Shown here in pieces: positions 20,073 through 28,835 of a DNA stretch of 64,000 nt. The first letter of the stretch is position 1; each line of letters starts with the position of its first letter. Made by a program: the position numbers and the translations under genes. Source of the stretch: Streptomyces sp. 135 (GTDB lineage Bacteria > Actinomycetota > Actinomycetes > Streptomycetales > Streptomycetaceae). Below the pieces are notes generated by a model. It ran no database searches and was not told where the DNA came from. It worked only from the letters and a program-made list of their open reading frames with translations. The stretch spans positions 806,001-870,000 of the forward strand of contig NZ_CP075691.1 in assembly GCF_020026305.1 (NCBI RefSeq). The letters are read 5' to 3'.

Positions 20073-21529
20073 GCGTTCGCCGCGAGGAAACCCGTCGTGG
20101 CCGCCCGTTCCATCAACGCGACCGGCAGATCGCTGCGCACGATGTCGCCCGCCACCATGACGGCCGGGTCCGGTGTCCGTACCGTCGGTCTGTTGCGGTA
20201 GCCGCCGACGGGGAAGAGCGGGCAGTCGGCGTGCCATACGTGACGGGCGTCGACGATCCGGGCGTCGCGGGTCTCCGGGTAGAGCCGGTGCAGTTGGGCC
20301 GACAGGCTTCGCCGCACCGCCGCCCGGTCCGCGGCCGGGTCGACGGCGTACGCGTGCAGCTCGATCACCGAGCCTCCCGTGCGGGCCGACCAGCGGGCCG
20401 CCTCGCCCTCCCAGCGCTCCAGCACGCTGACGTTGTCCAGGGGGCCGTAACCGCTCGTGCCCAGAAAGCCGGGCCGGTCCGACGCCACACGGCGGTCGAG
20501 CCAGAGCCGGGAGACGAGGAAGGGCGGCGCGGTGCCGAGGCCCGTGATCCGCGCCCGCCACGCGTCGTCGTCGATGAAGCGCGGCGACTGTCCCACGACA
20601 CTCTTCAGGCCCTTGGCGTCCAGGGCGAGCACGACGGCGTCGCAGCGCTGCTCGCCGTCCCCGGTGACGACGTGGAAGCCGCCCCGCCGCGCGGGCTCCA
20701 CGCTCTCGACGGCCCGGCCGGTGCGGATGTCGGCCCGGTGGCCGGAGAGATAGCGGGCGAGCGGGTCCCACAGCGCGGCCGGGAACGGTTCTCGCACCAC
20801 GTCGAACAGCAGGCCCTCACTGGACCCGAGGAAGTAGATGTGGAACATCAGGGCAAGTTCGGCCGCCGAGAGGCGCCGCGGGTCGGCGAAGAAGCTGCGG
20901 GAGAACACCTCGAACGCCAAGTGGTGGGCCGCGCGCGGGAATCGGATCCGCTCCAGGAACTCCCAGGCGCTGATGTGGTCGAGCCGCCGGTAGACGCCGG
21001 GCACGCGTACGTCGAGCAGGGGCAGCGCGGCGCGGGGGTCCATGCGCGTCAGGTCACGCCGGCCGAACGTGGGGCTGAGGGCGACGAAGCCGAGGGCGCT
21101 CCACGGAGGGGTGCGCGGCACCCGCGCGAAGCTGTCCTGGAGGCCTCCGCTGTGCCGGAGCGGGTAGTCGGGCAGGCCGTGGAGCATATTCAGGGCAGGA
21201 TCGGCCCGGCGCAGCAGACCGCGCAGGTTGTAGTACTGGCGGAAGAACGCGTGGAAGCCGCGGCTCATGGTGACCGTGGAGCCGTCGGCGAGTTCCTCGG
21301 GCCAGCCCCTGAGCCGGCCTCCGAGTTGGTGCTCCCGTTCGTACACCGTGACGTGGACGCCGCGCTCCGCCAGTGCGGTCGCGGCGGCGAGGCCCGCGAT
21401 GCCGCCGCCGACGACGGCCACGCGCGGCGCGGCGCCGGAGATACGGGGCGCTCCCTGCGGGCCGCGTACGACGTGCGCCCTGCGGTCACGTCCGTGGCGG
21501 GCGCCGTCGTGGGCCGCACGTCCCCTCAT
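19961..21529 (-). CDS. crtU: CrtU-type carotenoid desaturase/methyltransferase (isorenieratene synthase family)
   Basis: 522 aa from the ATG at 21529, in an ATGA overlap with crtT. The FAD-binding motif VAVVGGGIAGLAAATAL follows a basic N-terminal segment, and a second conserved region contains VMVAGDIVRSDLPVALMERA. Family members convert beta-ionone rings to aromatic phi rings, giving isorenieratene. It is the last gene of the crtY-crtT-crtU operon and converges on the Rieske gene across the duplication. Confidence 0.92.
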   Translation of the reverse strand: MRGRAAHDGARHGRDRRAHVVRGPQGAPRISGAAPRVAVVGGGIAGLAAATALAERGVHVTVYEREHQLGGRLRGWPEELADGSTVTMSRGFHAFFRQYYNLRGLLRRADPALNMLHGLPDYPLRHSGGLQDSFARVPRTPPWSALGFVALSPTFGRRDLTRMDPRAALPLLDVRVPGVYRRLDHISAWEFLERIRFPRAAHHLAFEVFSRSFFADPRRLSAAELALMFHIYFLGSSEGLLFDVVREPFPAALWDPLARYLSGHRADIRTGRAVESVEPARRGGFHVVTGDGEQRCDAVVLALDAKGLKSVVGQSPRFIDDDAWRARITGLGTAPPFLVSRLWLDRRVASDRPGFLGTSGYGPLDNVSVLERWEGEAARWSARTGGSVIELHAYAVDPAADRAAVRRSLSAQLHRLYPETRDARIVDARHVWHADCPLFPVGGYRNRPTVRTPDPAVMVAGDIVRSDLPVALMERAATTGFLAANALLERWGLRGQTLWTVPVRGRTPLLRALDRLAGDGSG

Positions 21530-22245
21530 CGCCCGGCGCCCGGGGCCTGGGCGGTCACGGTGTGCACGATGCCGGTCTGCCAGCCGGGCATCGGCAGCAC
21601 GCGCACCTCGCGGAACCCCGCACGCCGTACCCGCGCGGCGAAGGCGGCCGCCGTGTCGAAGTCGACGACGCTGCGGAAGAGGTGCCGGTAGAGGCGACGG
21701 TCGCCGGTCAGGGTGCCGGCGGGCAGCACCACGCCGTGGAACACGGCGGTCCACACCGCGCGGTCGAGCGTCCGGCCGCTGAGCGTGTACTCGTGTACGC
21801 CCAACCGGCCCTCTGGAGCGAGGAGTTCACGCGTCGCGGCCAGCACGGCGTCCGGGTCGGCGAGGTTGCGGAAGAGGTAGGCCGCGAAGACCGCGTCGAA
21901 GGGACCCCGGACGCCTGCCCGGTCCAGGTCCTCGGCCGCCGCGTGGACGAAGCTCACCCCGGGCGGCCACCGCTTGGCCTCCGCTCGGTCCAACATGCCG
22001 CGCGAGGCGTCCACCGCGACGATCTCGGCCAGCGGCGCCGCGCGCAGGAGGGCGCCGGTGGACGCCCCGGTGCCGCAGCCGAGGTCGAGGACGCGCAGCC
22101 CGGCGCCGCCGTCGGGCAGTCCGAGGCGCCGGGCGGAGCGTCGCAGGTGGGCGTGGTAGCCGGGGTTGGCGGCCACCAGACGGTCGTAGGCGGGGGCGGC
22201 GTGATCGAACGCGGCGGACAGGGATTCGTCGCGCAGCAGCGTCAT
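21526..22245 (-). CDS. crtT: CrtT-type SAM-dependent methyltransferase
   Basis: A 239-aa class I methyltransferase with the SAM motif VLDLGCGTGAS and a following acidic position (IVAVDASRGM). It starts and ends in 4-nt overlaps with crtY and crtU, so the three genes form one operon in the order known from other Streptomyces crt loci. Its precise carotenoid or precursor substrate is not settled in general and cannot be read here. Confidence 0.88.
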   Translation of the reverse strand: MTLLRDESLSAAFDHAAPAYDRLVAANPGYHAHLRRSARRLGLPDGGAGLRVLDLGCGTGASTGALLRAAPLAEIVAVDASRGMLDRAEAKRWPPGVSFVHAAAEDLDRAGVRGPFDAVFAAYLFRNLADPDAVLAATRELLAPEGRLGVHEYTLSGRTLDRAVWTAVFHGVVLPAGTLTGDRRLYRHLFRSVVDFDTAAAFAARVRRAGFREVRVLPMPGWQTGIVHTVTAQAPGAGR

Positions 22246-23495
22246 CTGGGCGTCTCTTTCCGTTCGTTGCCGGTCGGGTCGCCCGGCGGCGTGGTGGTGG
22301 CGTCCCAGGGCAGCCGGGGCAGCCAGGGCAGCTCCGCGACGGTGCGGAGCATGGGGCGGACGGGTGTGCGCAGGCCGATCCTGAAGTCCTCGTCCCACCG
22401 GGTGCGCCCGTCGAGGAACCGCAGCAGCCGTTCCGTCGGGACCGTGCGGAACAGGCCGGTGAGGAACGCCGCTCCGTCCACGCGTCCGGAGTCCAGGGCG
22501 CGCAGCATGACGGCGTCCATCGCCAGGGCGCGCCGCGCATGGGGCGGCGGGGGCACGGGCGTACAACCGCGGTGGTACGCGCTCGCGATGGCGCGCGCCT
22601 GCCGTCGCACTGTCGCGAAGGTGTAGCCGGTCGAAGGCCGTGTCGCCCCGCCTGCGGTGCCGATGCGGAAGACCGAGCGGCCGACCCTACGGGGAAAGCG
22701 GGCGTCGGTCATGGGGATGACGCCCTGCTCGACGCGGCCCACCTCGAAGCGGCTGATGCCGAGCCGGTGCGTGACGTGGCTGCGCAGCGCTTCGTCGTAC
22801 GCGTGCTCGTCGAGGACGGTGCGCGAGAACTCCGTGTACTCGACGAGGGCGTCGTACGGAGTCGTGGGCAGCACGTACGCGAAGGACAGGCCGTGTGCGG
22901 GCTGGGGTGTACGGAAGTCCATCAGGTCCGCGAGACGCGGTTCGAAGACGGGCCGGGCGGTGCGGACGAACCAGCCGCGGAAGTGCTGGAGGAGGGCGGT
23001 GCGGGCGGGCGGCGGCGTACGGAGCGGGCGTGAGTCGAACACCCATCGGGCGCGCACCGTCAGCGGGTTGCCCTGGGCGGTGACCCCGCGCACCTCCGCT
23101 CCCCCGGGCACGTCGCGTACGTCCTTGACCTCGGCCGCCAGGCGCCGCACGCGCGGTTCGCGGTCCAGGCGCGCCGTGACCAGTTCCTCGAAGGCGCTGG
23201 AGCGGAGCATCTTGTAGCGCAGCGGGGCCGGGGAGCCGACCACGGCTGCTCCGTCGGGAGCGCGCACGCGCAGGGTGTCCCAGGCGCCGGACAGTGCCGT
23301 GTCGAATTCGCCGTCGCGCGCCTCCCAGAAGCACCAGGTCCGCTCGGAGGGCCGGGCGGGGCCCTCCGGGGCGTCGATGAGGGCGATCGAGGGGCACGTA
23401 CGTCCGGGAGGGGCGGCGCAGAGTTGGTACGCGAGGGACAGTCCGGCCGCGCCGGCGCCCACGATGGCGATCTCCGCGTCGTTCATGCCGCACAT
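22242..23495 (-). CDS. crtY: Lycopene beta-cyclase
   Basis: 417 aa from the ATG at 23495, which has GAGG about six nt upstream; an ATG at 23486 is the alternative. The N-terminal dinucleotide fold (IAIVGAGAAGLSLAYQL) and RTWCFWE match CrtY-type cyclases, and the region around GGATRPSTGYTF is a family hallmark. It converts lycopene ends to beta rings. First gene of the crtYTU operon. Confidence 0.93.
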   Translation of the reverse strand: MCGMNDAEIAIVGAGAAGLSLAYQLCAAPPGRTCPSIALIDAPEGPARPSERTWCFWEARDGEFDTALSGAWDTLRVRAPDGAAVVGSPAPLRYKMLRSSAFEELVTARLDREPRVRRLAAEVKDVRDVPGGAEVRGVTAQGNPLTVRARWVFDSRPLRTPPPARTALLQHFRGWFVRTARPVFEPRLADLMDFRTPQPAHGLSFAYVLPTTPYDALVEYTEFSRTVLDEHAYDEALRSHVTHRLGISRFEVGRVEQGVIPMTDARFPRRVGRSVFRIGTAGGATRPSTGYTFATVRRQARAIASAYHRGCTPVPPPPHARRALAMDAVMLRALDSGRVDGAAFLTGLFRTVPTERLLRFLDGRTRWDEDFRIGLRTPVRPMLRTVAELPWLPRLPWDATTTPPGDPTGNERKETPR

Positions 23496-23606
23496 GCCGC
23501 ACCTCGTCCGTCGTCTCGTGCCGTCAGCATTCCTCAGCGAGGGGGCCGTGGGGCGCAGGGACATGGGCGGGCGGAGCTGTCGGCGCAAGGCATCCGCCTC
23601 ACGGCA

Positions 23607-24605
23607 TCAGGGGCTCCGTCGCTCCGTACCGCTGTCGTCATGGTCGGTCCGGGAGCGGAAGGTACGGCGGTAGCTGTCCGGGGGCACGCCGAGGGTGCGG
23701 TTGAAGTGCCGTCGCAGCGTGGTGGCGGTGCCCATGCCGGTGGCCGTCGCGATGGCGTCGATGCTGTCGTCGGTCTGCTCCAGCAGTTCCTGGGCGAGGC
23801 GGATCCGCTGGGCCAGCAGCCATTGCAGGGGGGTGGTGCCGGTCCGCGCGCGGAAGTGGCGGCCCAGCTGTCGTGAGCTCATTCGGGCCCGCCGCGCCAG
23901 GTCCTCCACGGTCAGCGGCCGGCCGAGGCGTTCGATGGCCCAGGGGAACAGCGCGGTGAGCGGGTGGTCGTCGCGCGCGGGCACCGGGGCGGTGACGAAC
24001 TGGGCCTGGCCGCCGGACCGGTGCGGCGGGACGACCAGGCGGCGCGCGACGGCGTTGGCGACGGATGAGCCGTGGTCGAGGCGGACGAGGTGCAGGCACA
24101 GGTCCAGTGCGGCGGCCTTGCCCGCGGAGGTGAGCACGCTGCCGTTGTCCACGTAGAGGACGTCGGGGTCGACCTCCACCTCCAGATGGCGGGCGGCCAG
24201 GGCGTCGGTGTGCGCCCAGTGCGTGGTGGCGCGCTTTCCGTCCAGCAGGCCGGCGGCGGCGAGCACGAAGGCGCCGGTGCACAGCGAGGCCACGCGGGCG
24301 CCCGCGGCGTGGGCCGCGCGCAGCGCGTCGACCAGTTCGGCGGGCGGGGCCACGTCGACGTCGGCCCAGCCGGGGACGATCACGGTGTCGGCGAGCCGAA
24401 GGTGGTCGAGGCCCTGGTCGGGCTCCAGGCGGAAGCGGCCGAAGGGCACAGGGGCCGGCCCACAGACGGAGAGGTCGTACCAAGGGACGGTGACCGCGGC
24501 CGGGGCGGAGCCGAAGACCTCGTGGGCCACGGACAGTTCGAAGTGCAGCATTCCGTCGGTGACGGCCAGCGCGACAGTCCTCATGTCCGAAAGTGTATGG
24601 GGCAT
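23607..24605 (-). CDS. GlxA-type AraC regulator with DJ-1/PfpI domain
   Basis: About 332 aa from the ATG at 24605; the ATG at 24584 (MRTVALAVTDG) fits the family start equally well, and neither has a clear ribosome site. Residues to about 190 form a glutamine amidotransferase-like DJ-1/PfpI domain with Cys in ASLCTGAF. The C-terminal 100 residues hold two AraC helix-turn-helices. It is divergent from a reductase-like gene, and an inverted repeat overlaps its start region, suggesting autoregulation. The inducer is unknown. Confidence 0.9.
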   Translation of the reverse strand: MPHTLSDMRTVALAVTDGMLHFELSVAHEVFGSAPAAVTVPWYDLSVCGPAPVPFGRFRLEPDQGLDHLRLADTVIVPGWADVDVAPPAELVDALRAAHAAGARVASLCTGAFVLAAAGLLDGKRATTHWAHTDALAARHLEVEVDPDVLYVDNGSVLTSAGKAAALDLCLHLVRLDHGSSVANAVARRLVVPPHRSGGQAQFVTAPVPARDDHPLTALFPWAIERLGRPLTVEDLARRARMSSRQLGRHFRARTGTTPLQWLLAQRIRLAQELLEQTDDSIDAIATATGMGTATTLRRHFNRTLGVPPDSYRRTFRSRTDHDDSGTERRSP

Positions 24606-24618
24606 GTCGTTTCGGACA
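24584..24618. promoter_or_regulatory. Inverted repeat, candidate operator of the GlxA-type regulator
   Basis: Perfect 9-bp arms TGTCCGAAA (24584-24592) and TTTCGGACA (24610-24618) are separated by 17 nt. The repeat covers both possible start codons of the regulator and lies about 80 nt before the divergent reductase-like gene. Position and symmetry suit a dimeric AraC-type protein. Confidence 0.5.
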
Positions 24619-24699
24619 CTCACAGTTGATTGTTCAACCACGACAGGATGGTCTCGACCGATCAGGTCGGGCACAGGATTGAGAACTCAGGGAGAAGTC

Positions 24700-25749
24700 A
24701 TGGCAACGGGGCAGACGGTGACGGTCTACGGCGCGTACGGACACACGGGCCGGTTCGTGGTGGCACACCTGCTGGAGCGCGGGTTCGTCCCCGTCCTCTC
24801 GGGGCGCGACGCCCACAAGCTGCGGGCACTGGCGGACGGACACCCCGGTGCCGATGTCCGCCCCGCGTCGGTCGACGATCCGGTCGCGCTCGACCACGCA
24901 CTGGCCGGAGCGGCCGCCGTCATCAACTGCGCGGGGCCTTTCGCCACGACGGCCGCCCCCGTGGCCGAGGCGGCCCTGCGCGCCGGGATCCCGTACGTCG
25001 ACGTGGCGGCCGAGATCGAGGCCAACGCCGACACGTTCGCGCAGTTCGCGGACCGTGCCCGCGCCGCGGGCACGGTGGTCCTCCCCGCGATGGCGTTCTA
25101 CGGCGGCCTCGGCGACCTGCTGGTCACCGCCGCCATGGGTGACTGGACCACGGCCGACGAGGCGCACATCGCGTACGGCCTCAACAGCTGGGAGCCCACC
25201 GACGGGACGCGGGCCGCGGGCAAGGTCTCCGCCGAGCGGCGTGGTGGCCGCCGCGTCCGCTTCACCGGCGGGCAGCTGGAGTACCACGACGACGCACTCC
25301 CCACCCTGGAGTGGCCCTTCCCCGCCCCGATGGGCCCGCGGGCCGTCATCGGCGAGTTCACGATGGCCGACGTCGTCACCGTCCCCAGCCACCTGTCCAT
25401 CCCCGAGGTGCGCACCTACATGACGGTCGAGGCGGCCGGCGGTGTCGTGGCCCCGGACACGCCGACTCCCTCCGCCGTCGACGAACTCGGGCGGTCCGCG
25501 CAGACGTTCCTCGTGGACGTCGTCGTACGCTCCGGGGACGCGGAGCGGCGCGCCGCGGCGAGCGGCCGGGACATCTACGCCGTGACCGCGCCGCTCGCGG
25601 TGGAAGCGGTCGACCGCATCCTCACCGGGCGGACCAGGACCGTCGGCGTGGCCTCCGCCGGCGAACTCTTCGACGCGGCCGACTTCCTGAAGGCGCTGTC
25701 CCCGCACATCACCCACAGCACCCGCATCACCCCGGAACCGCGCCCGTGA
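24700..25749 (+). CDS. Saccharopine dehydrogenase-like / trans-acting enoyl reductase family protein
   Basis: A 349-aa protein with a GGGAGAAG-like ribosome site. The N-terminal Rossmann motif VYGAYGHTGRFVVAHLL matches saccharopine dehydrogenase NADP-binding proteins, and INCAGPF and VDVAAE follow as in that family. The C-terminal half is typical of the small actinobacterial enoyl-reductase-like members. It is a probable NADP-dependent oxidoreductase of unknown substrate. Divergent from the GlxA-type regulator, its probable controller. Confidence 0.85.
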   Translation: MATGQTVTVYGAYGHTGRFVVAHLLERGFVPVLSGRDAHKLRALADGHPGADVRPASVDDPVALDHALAGAAAVINCAGPFATTAAPVAEAALRAGIPYVDVAAEIEANADTFAQFADRARAAGTVVLPAMAFYGGLGDLLVTAAMGDWTTADEAHIAYGLNSWEPTDGTRAAGKVSAERRGGRRVRFTGGQLEYHDDALPTLEWPFPAPMGPRAVIGEFTMADVVTVPSHLSIPEVRTYMTVEAAGGVVAPDTPTPSAVDELGRSAQTFLVDVVVRSGDAERRAAASGRDIYAVTAPLAVEAVDRILTGRTRTVGVASAGELFDAADFLKALSPHITHSTRITPEPRP

Positions 25750-25769
25750 CGGCCGGGCCGCCGAGTTCG

Positions 25770-26135
25770 TCAGGGCCGGTGGCAGACGGCCTCGACGTTG
25801 TGGCCGTCGGGGTCGCGGACGAAGGCTCCGTAGTACGACTCGTGGTACTCCGGCCAGAGCCGGGGCGCGTGCAGGACCTCGGCGCCCGCCGTGAGCGCCG
25901 CGGCGTAGAAGGCGTCCACGGCGGCGCGGTCGGGCGCGGCAAAGGCGATGTGCAGCTCGCGTGTGGGCGAAGGGGCGCTCACGGGGACCAGCCACAGTGG
26001 GTGGCCGGTGACGCCGAAGCTGATGTTCTCGCCGTACTGCTTCTTGCGCTCGCCCCCGAGTGGAGCGAGTACGACGTCGTAGAAGGCGGCGCTGGCCGCG
26101 CCATCGTTCACCTGGAGGGCTATGTGATCCAACAT
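25770..26135 (-). CDS. VOC (glyoxalase-fold) protein
   Basis: 121 aa from the ATG at 26135 with AAGGTGG upstream. It shows the paired beta-alpha-beta-beta-beta units of the vicinal oxygen chelate fold: MLDHIALQVND at the start, and YYGAFVRDPDGHNVEAVCH at the end carrying the usual metal-site Glu. Such short stand-alone proteins include lyases, dioxygenases and drug-binding proteins. No specific role can be given. Confidence 0.88.
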   Translation of the reverse strand: MLDHIALQVNDGAASAAFYDVVLAPLGGERKKQYGENISFGVTGHPLWLVPVSAPSPTRELHIAFAAPDRAAVDAFYAAALTAGAEVLHAPRLWPEYHESYYGAFVRDPDGHNVEAVCHRP

Positions 26136-26256
26136 GCGGCCACCTTGCACCACTTGAGCGGGGCCGTCGCGTGGTTCTCCGCCCGGAGGACGCGGTGCCG
26201 GGCCACGACGGCGGGTGCCCTGCTCGAAGCCTTCGCAGGGCGCCGGCCCTCGCGGC

Positions 26257-26643
26257 TCAGTTGGTGTGGGCGATCTGGATGAGGTTGCCGCAGGTGTCGT
26301 CGAGCACCGCGGTGGTGACCGGCCCCATGTCGGCCGGCTCCTGTGTGAACCGCACGCCGAGGCCGCGCAGGCGGGCGCATTCCGCGTGCACGTCGTCCAC
26401 GGCGAAGGACGTGAAGGGGATGCCGTCCTTGACCAGCGCTTCCTTGTACGGCTTGACGGCGGGGTGCTCGTCCGGCTCAAGGACCAGTTCCGTGCCGTCG
26501 GGGTCGTCCGGCGAGACCACGGTCAGCCACCGGTGCTCGCCCAGCGGCACCTCGTCCTTCTTCACGAACCCCAGCACCTCCGTGTAGAAGCGCAGGGCCT
26601 TGTCCTGGTCGTCCACGCAGACGCTCGACAGGTGGATCCTCAT
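26257..26643 (-). CDS. VOC (glyoxalase-fold) protein
   Basis: 128 aa from the ATG at 26643, preceded by GGAG and overlapping the stop of a broken ArsR gene. It opens with MRIHLSSVCVDDQDKALRFY, a common start for this group, and ends with DDTCGNLIQIAH. ArsR-VOC pairs are common in actinobacteria, where the regulator controls the VOC gene. Here the regulator is damaged, so expression may be constitutive or lost. Confidence 0.9.
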   Translation of the reverse strand: MRIHLSSVCVDDQDKALRFYTEVLGFVKKDEVPLGEHRWLTVVSPDDPDGTELVLEPDEHPAVKPYKEALVKDGIPFTSFAVDDVHAECARLRGLGVRFTQEPADMGPVTTAVLDDTCGNLIQIAHTN

Positions 26644-26862
26644 TCTCCGGTCTCCGGTACGTCGGGCTTGAGCCACCGGGTGACGATGCGCTCAAGCGGT
26701 TCAGTGTGGTCAGGTCGTGGAATTTGTAGCGGCCCTCGCGACAGGTCCGTATGAGACCCGCGGACTCCAGCACGGCGAGGTGCCGGCCGATCACCCGAGG
26801 GGGCGAACCCAGGCCGCGCCTGGTCGTCGGCCGCGCGCGGATCTCGGACCCTCGCCCGTCAA
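26640..26862 (-). pseudogene. Broken ArsR-family regulator
   Basis: The recognisable helix-turn-helix part reads GSPPRVIGRHLAVLESAGLI then REGRYKFHDLTT. At that point the frame is lost. A second frame continues with EPLERIVTRWLKP and ends in a TGA overlapping the VOC start, exactly where an intact ArsR C-terminus would finish. One frameshift near 26700 explains this. The N-terminal third is not convincing and no good start was found, so the gene is also eroded upstream. Confidence 0.75.
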
Positions 26863-27303
26863 CGGCCGCGAAAGACCAAGGCGTGTTTGATCATGTGAGG
26901 GATCGCAAGTCCACACAGAACGCCACACTCTGTCGCGGGAGGCTTTCCCGCGCCTTCTTCGCGCCGCCACACCTCCGGACAAATGGCGCCGGCCGCCGGC
27001 AGGAACCGCGGCGCGCGGGCCGGCGGCCACGCCCGCCCCACCCCGACGAAGAGGGCAATTGAAGCCCAAGTACCGCCAGTCGCCCGGGAAATGGCCCGTA
27101 CGGGACCCGCACTCCAGGGAGGCGAACGGAATTCCGGCGTAGACCTCTTGCGCCGCTGACGACTCCTCTGCCACATTCACCCAAGCCAGCGATGGCATGG
27201 ACGCGTCACGAGCAACCCCGCCTCTGGCGCGTGCACTCCGACTGCATACCTATGCGGTCTCGTCCTCATCAGGACGTCTCATCCCCACACAATGGAGACG
27301 AAC
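26863..27303. other. Intergenic region upstream of the protease
   Basis: About 440 nt without a supportable gene. The open frames on the minus strand lack coding-like third-position bias. It contains one strong inverted repeat (listed separately) and must include the protease promoter. Confidence 0.5.
26991..27028. terminator. Inverted repeat, possible terminator
   Basis: Perfect 10-bp arms GGCCGCCGGC (26991-27000) and GCCGGCGGCC (27019-27028) with an 18-nt loop, in a gene-free stretch. No T-run follows, which is usual for Streptomyces. Its role is unclear since no gene ends nearby on either strand. Confidence 0.35.
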
Positions 27304-28044
27304 GTGCGAATATCCAGACTCCTCCCCGCGCTCGCGGCCACCGCACTCGCCGTTCTGGGGCTCGCCCCCACGGCAGCGGCCCAGACCGCAGGCGTCCGCG
27401 CCGACACGCCCGCCGTGGCGTCCGCCAACGGACCCCAGCCGATCATCGGCGGCGGTTACGCCAGCAACGCCCCCTGGGCGGCCCGGCTCTTCTCCAACGG
27501 CCGGCAGACCTGTAGCGCCTCGATCATCGCCCCGACCTGGATCCTCACCGCGAAGCACTGCGTCAGCGGCGGCGGCCTCTCGTTCCGCATCGGCAGCCTC
27601 GACCAGACGTCCGGCGGCACCATGGCCAACGGCGTCAGCGTCTACAACCACTCGGGCTCCGACCTGTCCCTGGTCAAGCTCGACCGCTCCGTGGCGGGCA
27701 CCTACGCACGCCTCGGCAGCCCGGGCTCCGTGTCGGTGAACCAGACCGTGCAGGTGTACGGCTGGGGAGCGACGTCCCAGTGCGGTTCCGAGATCAACTG
27801 CCAGTCCCGGCTCCTCAAGGTCGCCAACGTCGTGGTGACCGGCGGCTGCCGCGACGCCTACCAGGGCCAGGCCATCTGCGCCCGGCGCGGCGACGGCATC
27901 ACCGCGGGCGGCGACTCCGGCGGCCCGATGATGGCCAATGGCGTGCAGGTCGGCGTCGCCTCCACCAGCGACCGCCAGACCACGACCGCCTACACGAACG
28001 TGACGGCGTACCGCTCCTGGATCCAGAGCATCGCGGGCGTCTGA
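27304..28044 (+). CDS. Secreted S1-family serine protease
   Basis: 246 aa. The GTG at 27304 is chosen because GGAG lies nine nt upstream; an ATG at 27292 is possible. A signal peptide ends near APTAAA (about residue 26). A propeptide of about 20 residues follows, and mature enzyme would begin at IIGG (residue 47). The triad is His85 in TAKHC, Asp120 in GSDLSLVKL and Ser205 in GGDSGGP. The residue aligned with trypsin Asp189 appears to be Ile, so classical trypsin specificity is doubtful. Confidence 0.92.
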   Translation: MRISRLLPALAATALAVLGLAPTAAAQTAGVRADTPAVASANGPQPIIGGGYASNAPWAARLFSNGRQTCSASIIAPTWILTAKHCVSGGGLSFRIGSLDQTSGGTMANGVSVYNHSGSDLSLVKLDRSVAGTYARLGSPGSVSVNQTVQVYGWGATSQCGSEINCQSRLLKVANVVVTGGCRDAYQGQAICARRGDGITAGGDSGGPMMANGVQVGVASTSDRQTTTAYTNVTAYRSWIQSIAGV

Positions 28045-28098
28045 CAGACCGTCCGGGGCTGAGGCCGAGGCCGAGGCCGCGGCATCGCTCCCGCTTTC

Positions 28099-28134
28099 CG
28101 TCGCCTCCGCGCTCTCAGCCGCGCGGAGGCGACG
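28099..28134. terminator. Bidirectional terminator hairpin
   Basis: A perfect 14-bp inverted repeat (CGTCGCCTCCGCGC at 28099-28112, GCGCGGAGGCGACG at 28121-28134) with an 8-nt loop. It sits between the convergent protease and CGNR genes and abuts the CGNR stop codon. Confidence 0.85.
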
Positions 28135-28731
28135 TCATGCCCAGGATGCGGCCTGGGCGTCGGCCGATCCGGAGTTCCTGCGCTGGTTGGCATGGAAGCG
28201 CGCCTTCTTCTGACGATTCCCGCACGTGTTCATGTCGCACCACTTGCGCGTGCGGCTCCGGCTGGTGTCGAAGAAGGCGGCTCGGCAGGTCGGTGACGCG
28301 CACAGGGCCAGCTGCCCGTCTCGCTCGCCCGCGATGACGCTGATCGCGTCGGCGGCGATCACGCCGAGGGCGTCTTCGACGCAGGAGGCCGCGCCGAGTT
28401 GCCACCGCCGCTCGCCCTCGGGCGTCAGGACGGCCGCGGCCCGGCCCCGAGCGCTGAAGTCATTGATGACTTGGACGGCCGACGCGGGCAGCGCCTCCTG
28501 GAGCGCGGCCGCTGTCGCGGCGGCGTGGATCGACTCCCTCAGTTCCCGGGCGCGGTCGAGCTGGGCAGTGGTGCAGGACGCCACGGCGAGGCCGCTCACC
28601 GTCAGCCAGTCGACGAGCCGGTGCGGGGCGGGAATGCGCTCCACGGCGTCGCCATGACGCTCCGACAGCGTGCCCGTGAAGCTGGTCGCCAGCACGTTGC
28701 CGAGGCGGAAGTCAGGGAATCCAGCGCGCAT
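28135..28731 (-). CDS. CGNR zinc-finger / ABATE-domain regulator
   Basis: 198 aa from an ATG with AAGGTGG upstream. The first two thirds match the ABATE (putative stress-induced regulator) domain. The C-terminal zinc finger has the diagnostic Cys-Gly-Asn-Arg in WCDMNTCGNRQKK with the paired cysteines of CASPTC upstream, and a basic tail suggests DNA binding. It is divergent from the epoxide hydrolase-ABC operon, which it may control. Confidence 0.9.
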   Translation of the reverse strand: MRAGFPDFRLGNVLATSFTGTLSERHGDAVERIPAPHRLVDWLTVSGLAVASCTTAQLDRARELRESIHAAATAAALQEALPASAVQVINDFSARGRAAAVLTPEGERRWQLGAASCVEDALGVIAADAISVIAGERDGQLALCASPTCRAAFFDTSRSRTRKWCDMNTCGNRQKKARFHANQRRNSGSADAQAASWA

Positions 28732-28835
28732 GGAACCACCTTAGCCGGTTGCGGAGTTGCCCGGAGGACTGCTAGAACCGTCATAGCCGGTTCACGGTAG
28801 GTCGTGGCCGGTTCCCCGACGGCCAAGGAGGTCTC

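Noticed and set aside
26859..27198. Minus-strand open frames in the gap before the protease
   Set aside because: No third-position bias, no ribosome site and no recognisable family.
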